Positions 7,416-12,451 of a stretch of DNA of 12,451 nt are shown piece by piece. The stretch covers positions 1 to 12,451 of the forward strand of contig CAYOHM010000058.1 of assembly GCA_964403785.1 (NCBI GenBank), read 5' to 3'. Each line of letters begins with the position of its first letter. The stretch's first letter is position 1. This DNA is from MGBC120314 sp964403785. GTDB taxonomy: Bacteria; Bacillota; Clostridia; Lachnospirales; Lachnospiraceae. A model generated the notes under the pieces. The model did no database searches. It saw only the letters and a list, made by a program, of their open reading frames with translations, and was not told the origin of the DNA. The position numbers and the translations under genes were made by a program.

Positions 7416-7485
7416 ATATAGTAAGTCTAGGTATTTGCAAAACTAAGTGGATAAGTGGTTAGCAACTACCTATATAGTAAGTCTA
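7416..7485. repeat. 14-bp exact direct repeat in the kdgK leader (likely operators)
   Basis: ATATAGTAAGTCTA occurs at 7416-7429 and again at 7472-7485, 56 bp apart (near 5 helical turns). The promoter-proximal copy overlaps the last base of the predicted kdgK -10; the other lies just before the kdgK ribosome binding site. Between them are TAAGTGG twice (7444-7450, 7452-7458), the inverted pair TAGGTA/TACCTA (7428-7433, 7467-7472) and the imperfect palindrome TGGTTAGCAACTA (7456-7468). This looks like a cooperative or looping regulator site set; the regulator is unknown. Confidence 0.6.
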
Positions 7486-7493
7486 TTGTAGCA
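7485..7493 (-). promoter_or_regulatory. Candidate extended -10 promoter for kdgK
   Basis: On the minus strand TGCTACAAT gives a TACAAT -10 (7485-7490) with a TGn extension (7491-7493). No convincing -35 lies at normal spacing, so this promoter may need an activator or rely on the extended -10. The leader would be about 80 bases and include both direct repeat copies. Confidence 0.45.
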
Positions 7494-7546
7494 TAAATTC
7501 GACAATAATTCTATAAAAATATGTACGATTGTAAAAAATTATTCAT

Positions 7547-7575
7547 TTGACAAAAGATAGGGCAGATTTTATAAT
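7547..7575 (+). promoter_or_regulatory. Consensus promoter for the KDPG aldolase gene
   Basis: TTGACA (7547-7552), a 17-base spacer and TATAAT (7570-7575): both elements are perfect matches to the sigma-A consensus at optimal spacing. A start near 7582 leaves a leader of about 36 bases. The strength implies high expression unless repressed. A weak 10-of-14 match to the kdgK-leader repeat lies at 7579-7592, but the AT-rich context makes it unreliable. Confidence 0.85.
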
Positions 7576-7617
7576 ATTATATACTAAATTTTATGTTTAA
7601 AGGAGATATTATCTAAG

Positions 7618-8577
7618 ATGGATAAAGTTATTGAAGAACTTGGTAAAATCGGCATTGTTCCGGTAATTGCACTTGATGACGCTAAGGATGCTGAACCTCT
7701 TGCAAAGGCATTGATTGCAGGTGGTCTCCCATGTGCAGAGGTTACTTTCAGAACTGCAGCTGCAGAGGAATCTATCCGTATTATGGCTGAGAAGTTCCCA
7801 GAGATGATTGTCGGCGCAGGTACTGTACTTACAACAGAACAGGCTGACCGTGCTGTTAAGGCAGGAGCTAAGTTTATTGTAAGCCCTGGTCTTAATCCTA
7901 AGGTTGTTAAGCATTGTATTGATAAGGGATATCCGATTGTTCCGGGTACAAGCAATCCTTCAGATGTTGAAGTTGCAATTGAGCTTGGACTTGATGTTGT
8001 TAAGTTCTTCCCGGCAGAAGCAGCCGGCGGCCTTAACATGATTAAATCAATGGCAGCTCCGTACACTAATATGAAGTTTATGCCAACAGGCGGCGTAAAT
8101 GCTTCTAATTTAAAGTCATATCTTGATTTCGGCAAGATTGTCTGTTGCGGTGGTTCATGGATGGTTAAGAAGGACCTTGTTTCTGCAGGCGATTTCGCTA
8201 CAATCGAGAAGCTTACAAGAGAAGCAGTTGATACGATGCTTGGCTTTGAAGTTCGCCATGTCGGTGTGAACTTAACGAGCGAGCAGGAAGCAGACGAGCT
8301 TGCTGATAAATTTAACAAGATGTTCAGCTTTGAAAAGAAGGTTGGCAACAGCTCAATTTTCTCAGGTACAGGTTTCGAGCTTATGAAGCAGGGCGGACGC
8401 GGAACACATGGACATATTGCAATTGCTACTAACTACATTGAGAGAGCAATCTATCACCTTGAGCAGAGAGGCTATGAATTCGATGCAGAATCAAGGGTAG
8501 TTAAGGAAGGCAGAACAAAGGCTATTTATTTCAAGGGCGAATTCGGCGGATTTGCATGCCATCTTGTTCAGAAATAA
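7618..8577 (+). CDS. KDPG/KHG aldolase fused to a C-terminal glyoxalase-like (VOC) domain
   Basis: A 319-residue protein in two parts. Residues 1-205 are a complete Eda-type class I aldolase that cleaves KDPG to pyruvate and glyceraldehyde-3-phosphate (EC 4.1.2.14) and may also act on 4-hydroxy-2-oxoglutarate (EC 4.1.3.16). Seen are the catalytic Glu in AEVTFRT (E41), VGAGTV (66-70), the Schiff-base lysine in VVKFFPAEAAGG (K129) and PTGGVNASN (156-164). E. coli Eda is about 213 residues, so about 105 residues are extra. This tail has two beta-alpha-beta units of VOC type: RHVGVNLT (213-220) to FELMK (253-257), then HGHIAIATNYIERAIYHL to FACHLVQ (312-318). H214, E254, H265 and H315 fall where VOC metal ligands usually sit. 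The start is ATG 7618 with AGGAGA at 7601-7606. Single gene, divergent from kdgK; the function of the tail is unknown. Confidence 0.93.
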   Translation: MDKVIEELGKIGIVPVIALDDAKDAEPLAKALIAGGLPCAEVTFRTAAAEESIRIMAEKFPEMIVGAGTVLTTEQADRAVKAGAKFIVSPGLNPKVVKHCIDKGYPIVPGTSNPSDVEVAIELGLDVVKFFPAEAAGGLNMIKSMAAPYTNMKFMPTGGVNASNLKSYLDFGKIVCCGGSWMVKKDLVSAGDFATIEKLTREAVDTMLGFEVRHVGVNLTSEQEADELADKFNKMFSFEKKVGNSSIFSGTGFELMKQGGRGTHGHIAIATNYIERAIYHLEQRGYEFDAESRVVKEGRTKAIYFKGEFGGFACHLVQK

Positions 8578-8605
8578 TTTAAGCAATTATTATTAAATCT
8601 TAATT

Positions 8606-8657
8606 AGAGAGGACTATTGCTCAATGCTTTATGCCATGTGAAGCAATAGTCCTCTCT
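8606..8657 (+). terminator. Perfect 16-bp inverted repeat after the aldolase gene, probable terminator
   Basis: AGAGAGGACTATTGCT (8606-8621) and AGCAATAGTCCTCTCT (8642-8657) are perfect inverted copies around a 20-base loop, 28 bases after the aldolase stop. The following GTTTGGTATATTT is only moderately T-rich and the loop is unusually large. A terminator is the simplest reading, but a leader element of the next gene or another stable RNA structure is possible. Confidence 0.65.
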
Positions 8658-8682
8658 GTTTGGTATATTTAAGGTGAATTAT

Positions 8683-10992
8683 ATGAAGGAATTCTTCGCA
8701 AAAAAATATATAAAATGTATATTGATTGTTGAGTTCATTTTGCTGGCTGCCGGACTGGTTTATGTTTTTATGCCTAAAAATGAGTATTCTGTGAGCGTTG
8801 ATGAGATGGAATATACGGATGGCTGTATAAAGACGGATGTCGGACTCTTTATTGATGACTCCATATCCAAGGGCGGATATTTTATTTACGGACCATCTTT
8901 TGATATAAAAAAGGGCAGCTACGAGGTTACCCTTAAGTATAAAACGCAGGGCGGCGGGAATTATGTAACTGTTTCAGGCCTGAATCAGAATTATAACAGC
9001 GTGCTTGTTGACGATTTTTATTTAAGTCCGGATTTTGAAGAACAGAAATTTACGGTATGGGTTCAAAAGAACATCGATGACTTTGCTGTTTCTGTAATTT
9101 ACGATGGCACGTCAGAATTAACAGTAAATGATATTCACATTCGAGAACTGACTTCGGGCAGGGTGTACCTTTTACTTAAGCTCTTTGCTGAAATTATGGC
9201 GGTTAATATAATTATCTGGCTTATTTTATGCATCCGAAACGGTGATTTTAAGAAATATAATTTGGAGTATACGTTGGCAATTCTGGCTATGGCGGTTGTT
9301 GCCTCATATCCTTTATTTACAACATACTTAACAGAGGGTGATGATTTGGTCTACCACCTTCTCAGAATTGAAGGAATAAAGGACGGACTTTTATCCGGTC
9401 AGTTTCCGGTAAGAATTCATCCCATCCAGTTTAGAGGCTATGGATATGCTAATTCTGTTTTTTACGGCGAACTGTTCCTGTATATTCCGGCAATACTGAG
9501 ATTGTGCGGAATGCCGCTTCAGACAGCCTATAAGTTCTTTATTATTTTGGTAAATATTTCAACGGCATTAATTACGTTTAAATGCATGGAGTCAATATTT
9601 AAGGACAGAAAAATTGCATTGCTGTGCAGCTTCTTGTATGTTTTTGCGCCATACAGATTAACCAATATTTATGTAAGGGCAGCCGTGGGAGAATTTTGTG
9701 CGATGACCTTCTGGCCCGTTATTGCATGCGGTCTTTATCATTTGTTTGCTGATGATATTAATGCCAAGGAGTATAAAAGAAACTGGATTATACTTACACT
9801 CGGTTACAGCGGGCTTATCCAGACACATTTATTAAGCTGCGAAATAGGTGCGGTAGTTTCGGCGATTATATGTCTTGTTATGTTCAGACGCTTTGTAAGG
9901 TCTAAGACCATTGTCGAACTCATAAAGTTTTTTGCATCAACAGTTCTTTTGAATGCATTTTACCTTGTGCCTTTAATAACGTATATGATAAGAGGCGGAA
10001 TTTCGATTATAGATGAAGGCACAGTACAGACGCATGCCATTCAGGAGAATGGAATCTATATTTCACAATTATTTAATTTATTTGTGAACGGAAGCGGTAT
10101 GGCATACGGACACGCTGTTTCAGCGTATAAGGAGCTGGGCATGTACGGTGAAATGGGAATTACTGTAGGAATTTCCCTGCTTTTGTGTGCGGTGCTGTTT
10201 ATTTGTCTTTTAGTTTATAAATATAATGAAATTAAAAAAGAAAAATTTTATAAAATAACACTCATTGCGTGTGTGTGCGGCATTGTTTCGGTATATATGG
10301 CAACAAGCAGTTTTCCGTGGGATGATTTGTGCAGATGTTTTGGCAGTGTGGTTTATAATTTACAGTTTCCTTGGAGAATGTTTTCCGTAAGTACGATATT
10401 TCTTACGATAACTGCCGCAGGTACGTTTATCATTGCCAAAAAATATTTAAGCAAAGATATTTATGTTATTTGTACGTGGATAATTGCTGCCACAACCCTG
10501 GTTACGGCTATGTTTATGATGTATGACAGGCTCAGCACGAGTAAGGCGGTATATACTTATGATTCCACGGCATTTTTTGACCATGGTTCGGGTTCACTTA
10601 ATGAATACCTGCCGACTGCTACTGATGCAGAGCTTTTAGATGTATTTGAACCTGTTACATCAGAAAATGTCATTGTAAACGGATATGAAAAGGAATACAC
10701 AAATATTAATCTTGATATTAAGGAAGAAAAGGGAGAAATAGGGCTTGTTACATTGCCTTTGCTGAATTATCTAGGATATGAAGCTAAAGACAGTAACGGT
10801 GAAAAGCTTGGAATTGTATCGGATTCCAACGGTGTAATGCAATTAATTATTCCGGCAGGCTTTGACGGTAATATAACTGTCAGATATGCGGGACCGTGGT
10901 TTTGGCATGTCGGAGAAATAATTTCTTTAATATTTGTTGCAATTTTTATATGTTTGGGTATAAAGTATTACAGGAGGCAGTCCGATATATAG
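8683..10992 (+). CDS. Large multi-pass membrane protein, GT-C/PTPS-related type
   Basis: A 769-residue protein. An N-terminal helix (11-30) is followed by an extracytoplasmic beta-rich region (about 35-155) resembling a jelly-roll carbohydrate-binding fold, then about ten hydrophobic helices (165-615), a second outside region (about 615-735) and a last helix (742-760) with a KYYRR tail. After the third helix, in the first outer loop, is EGDDLVYHLLR (218-228; D220, D221, H225), and QFPWRMFS lies at 561-568. Both resemble bacterial membrane proteins annotated as 6-pyruvoyl-tetrahydropterin synthase-related, which look like GT-C glycosyltransferases (acidic pair in the first outer loop, lipid-phosphate sugar donor). 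Pterin synthesis is not implied, and activity is unproven. I chose ATG 8683 with AAGGTG (8671-8676) as binding site; a GTG at 8674 lies inside that site. The next gene begins 55 bases later, probably in one operon. Confidence 0.75.
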   Translation: MKEFFAKKYIKCILIVEFILLAAGLVYVFMPKNEYSVSVDEMEYTDGCIKTDVGLFIDDSISKGGYFIYGPSFDIKKGSYEVTLKYKTQGGGNYVTVSGLNQNYNSVLVDDFYLSPDFEEQKFTVWVQKNIDDFAVSVIYDGTSELTVNDIHIRELTSGRVYLLLKLFAEIMAVNIIIWLILCIRNGDFKKYNLEYTLAILAMAVVASYPLFTTYLTEGDDLVYHLLRIEGIKDGLLSGQFPVRIHPIQFRGYGYANSVFYGELFLYIPAILRLCGMPLQTAYKFFIILVNISTALITFKCMESIFKDRKIALLCSFLYVFAPYRLTNIYVRAAVGEFCAMTFWPVIACGLYHLFADDINAKEYKRNWIILTLGYSGLIQTHLLSCEIGAVVSAIICLVMFRRFVRSKTIVELIKFFASTVLLNAFYLVPLITYMIRGGISIIDEGTVQTHAIQENGIYISQLFNLFVNGSGMAYGHAVSAYKELGMYGEMGITVGISLLLCAVLFICLLVYKYNEIKKEKFYKITLIACVCGIVSVYMATSSFPWDDLCRCFGSVVYNLQFPWRMFSVSTIFLTITAAGTFIIAKKYLSKDIYVICTWIIAATTLVTAMFMMYDRLSTSKAVYTYDSTAFFDHGSGSLNEYLPTATDAELLDVFEPVTSENVIVNGYEKEYTNINLDIKEEKGEIGLVTLPLLNYLGYEAKDSNGEKLGIVSDSNGVMQLIIPAGFDGNITVRYAGPWFWHVGEIISLIFVAIFICLGIKYYRRQSDI

Positions 10993-11033
10993 ATAGAAAT
11001 AGGTGTATTATGCCTAAATGTGTGATTTTTTAC

Positions 11034-11040
11034 AGGAGGG
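11034..11040 (+). promoter_or_regulatory. Ribosome binding site setting the start of the Ig-repeat protein
   Basis: AGGAGGG ends seven bases before the ATG at 11048. It fixes this start and supports the frame as real although it runs off the window edge. Confidence 0.9.
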
Positions 11041-11047
11041 GTTCTGT

Positions 11048-12451
11048 ATGGATATAAGAGGATTAATAAGAAAATCATGGAAATATGCTGCAGCATTTGC
11101 AGTTTGTGCTGCAGTGATGGGAGTTTTTATTGCAAAAGTAACAGCCAGCAATGAACCGATTATTGCGCTTAGCAGTTCGGAGCAGCAGACTTTGGATTCT
11201 GATACCATTGTTGACTTGTCAGCAAGCGTCACGATACCGAATTTTACTGAGGATGTTGATGCTCTTATAGCCACCAACCTGGTTTGGGAGACGGAAAACA
11301 ATCAGGTTGTTATTCTTTCAAAGAATTTTGATACAGATTACCCGAGTGATAAGGTTATCGGCAATAATATTCAGGCAAAGGCTATTAAAGCAGGACGTAC
11401 AACCATTACCGTCAAGTTTTATTACAAACTGGATGAGAACGGATATGTATTAAACGAGCCATATGTTGAAGGGGATACTTCCTTCCAGTCAAGTGAAGTC
11501 AAGTATTCTTCTTTCATAACAAAGTTCAGTGCTACCTTTGATCCTCTGGATGCATATTCTGCTACAAGAGTTTATGAACCGGGTGAGCAGCTTACCTTCA
11601 GAGCCAATACCTATTCAGCAGATCCGGTTAAGGTTACTGCAAGCAATAATGTTGCCTCAGGAGTGGAAGTGAGCGACAGTGAGGGCAAGATTAATGTAAG
11701 AATGGGTGGTAAGAGTATTGTTGTTTTAAGACCTGTGTCAGGTTATGTTGATGAGTCAAATACTTATTTGTCTGAATTATGCTCATACTATACGATTGTA
11801 GGCGCTGTCCATTTTACGGATGTAAATATTGACTCGACGGGTCTTTATGAGATGCAGGCAAGCAGCTACGGCATACAGCGTATAGATTCCAATATTGACA
11901 CGTCTGACAACGCAGGTGTTGAATATGAATCCACGGATTCTTCGGTTGCAACCATGGCAAAGAGTGCCATTACACCGAACGGAGCAGGCTATGCTACGAT
12001 TACGGCAGGTGTCAAGGGTGATGACGGTAATTATATGTCATATACAAATGAACTGGGTCAGCTTGTAAAGGCATATGATTCGGTTAAGGTGCTTATTCCG
12101 TTTGTCTGGACTAATGAAACGGTGCCTTCGGATACTATGACTCAGAATATTAATGTCGGAGATTATTTACAGCTCTATACAAATGCTACGGCAGGTTCCA
12201 GTGTTGTATATACATCAACCAATAATTCGGTTGCAACGGTTAGTGATACAGGTTATGTAACTGCTAAATCAAGCGGTACAACAACGGTTACGGCTACGGT
12301 GACAAATGGTGATTTCACCAGCTCGATAACGGCAACAATCAACGTAGGTGATGTATTTTCTTTAAACGCTGCCAATGTGTCTCTCGGCGTCAATGAGACT
12401 TACGATATATCAGCAATCGGTTCTGCCGCTTCCGCTAATATTACCTTTACA
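11048..12451 (+). CDS. Secreted or cell-surface protein with bacterial Ig-like (Big_2-type) repeats, 3'-truncated
   Basis: The frame is open for 468 codons from ATG 11048 to the right edge with no stop. The N-terminus (MDIRGLIRKSWKYAAAFAV and on to about residue 34) has a positive start and a hydrophobic core ending VTAS, fitting a Sec signal peptide or signal anchor. At least three Ig-like units are visible, each with the pattern of [VT]-x-[WY]-x-[ST]-x-[ND]-x-x-V-A followed by G-x-x-x-[IV]-T: VWETENNQVVIL to AGRTTITVKF (79-122), VEYESTDSSVATM to GYATITAGV (291-325) and VVYTSTNNSVATV to SGTTTVTATV (386-418). The last is a textbook Big_2 module. Such domains usually act as stalks or adhesive modules on secreted proteins. 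No enzymatic domain is visible in the part present, and any C-terminal anchor lies outside. It follows the membrane protein by 55 bases with no terminator between. Confidence 0.88.
   Translation, partial: MDIRGLIRKSWKYAAAFAVCAAVMGVFIAKVTASNEPIIALSSSEQQTLDSDTIVDLSASVTIPNFTEDVDALIATNLVWETENNQVVILSKNFDTDYPSDKVIGNNIQAKAIKAGRTTITVKFYYKLDENGYVLNEPYVEGDTSFQSSEVKYSSFITKFSATFDPLDAYSATRVYEPGEQLTFRANTYSADPVKVTASNNVASGVEVSDSEGKINVRMGGKSIVVLRPVSGYVDESNTYLSELCSYYTIVGAVHFTDVNIDSTGLYEMQASSYGIQRIDSNIDTSDNAGVEYESTDSSVATMAKSAITPNGAGYATITAGVKGDDGNYMSYTNELGQLVKAYDSVKVLIPFVWTNETVPSDTMTQNINVGDYLQLYTNATAGSSVVYTSTNNSVATVSDTGYVTAKSSGTTTVTATVTNGDFTSSITATINVGDVFSLNAANVSLGVNETYDISAIGSAASANITFT

Noticed and set aside
7400..7617. 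Riboswitch in the kdgK-aldolase gap
   Set aside because: Repeats and promoters explain the region; I see no conserved aptamer fold followed by a terminator or sequestering stem.
7584..8348. Minus-strand 254-codon reading frame opposite the aldolase
   Set aside because: Low-complexity Ser/Ala/Thr-rich product, a shadow of the aldolase codons on the other strand; no family resemblance.
8674..8682. GTG start for the large membrane protein
   Set aside because: This GTG lies within the likely AAGGTG ribosome binding site for the ATG at 8683.
11014..11301. Minus-strand reading frame of 95 codons
   Set aside because: It is antisense to the signal peptide and first Ig region of the surface protein, which has a strong ribosome binding site and a 468-codon open frame.

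Overview
The window looks like a chromosomal segment of a low-GC, Gram-positive gut Clostridium relative, most likely a Lachnospiraceae member. This rests on family-level resemblance of the proteins, strong AGGAGG-type ribosome binding sites, AT-rich intergenic regions and sigma-A-type promoters. I could not run a search, so the taxon is an inference. A pectin- or hexuronate-using species would fit the gene content.

Layout: (1) 1-711, the 3' part of a YebC/PmpR-family gene. (2) 807-1457, a TrhA/hemolysin III (PAQR-type) membrane protein, ending at a hairpin terminator shared with the convergent gene uxaC. (3) 1522-8577, a hexuronate catabolic locus: uxaC (-), divergent uxaB (+) and uxaA (+), then kdgK (-), divergent from a KDPG/KHG aldolase gene (+). 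(4) 8683 to the right edge, a large multi-pass membrane protein (GT-C/PTPS-related type) followed closely by a secreted or anchored protein with bacterial Ig-like (Big_2-type) repeats that runs off the window.

The five catabolic enzymes form a complete route from galacturonate to central metabolism. UxaC makes tagaturonate, UxaB reduces it to altronate, UxaA dehydrates altronate to 2-keto-3-deoxygluconate (KDG), KdgK phosphorylates it to KDPG, and the aldolase splits KDPG into pyruvate and glyceraldehyde-3-phosphate. UxaC can also act on glucuronate, but the mannonate branch (UxuA/UxuB) is not here, nor is a transporter, a regulator or a pectinase. The locus consists of two divergent pairs, each with a regulatory-looking intergenic region. 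The uxaC/uxaB gap has two promoters, each followed at the same offset by a similar LacI/CcpA-like operator. The kdgK/aldolase gap has a consensus promoter facing the aldolase and a 14-bp exact direct repeat downstream of the likely kdgK start point.

The most distinctive points are the aldolase, which carries an extra C-terminal glyoxalase-like (VOC) domain with plausible metal ligands; the paired operators; a long non-terminator hairpin just before the uxaA ribosome binding site; and the membrane protein/Ig-repeat surface protein pair. I saw no tRNA, rRNA, CRISPR array, insertion sequence or phage gene, and no gene-free stretch over 300 bases. I do not see strong evidence of a wholly new system.
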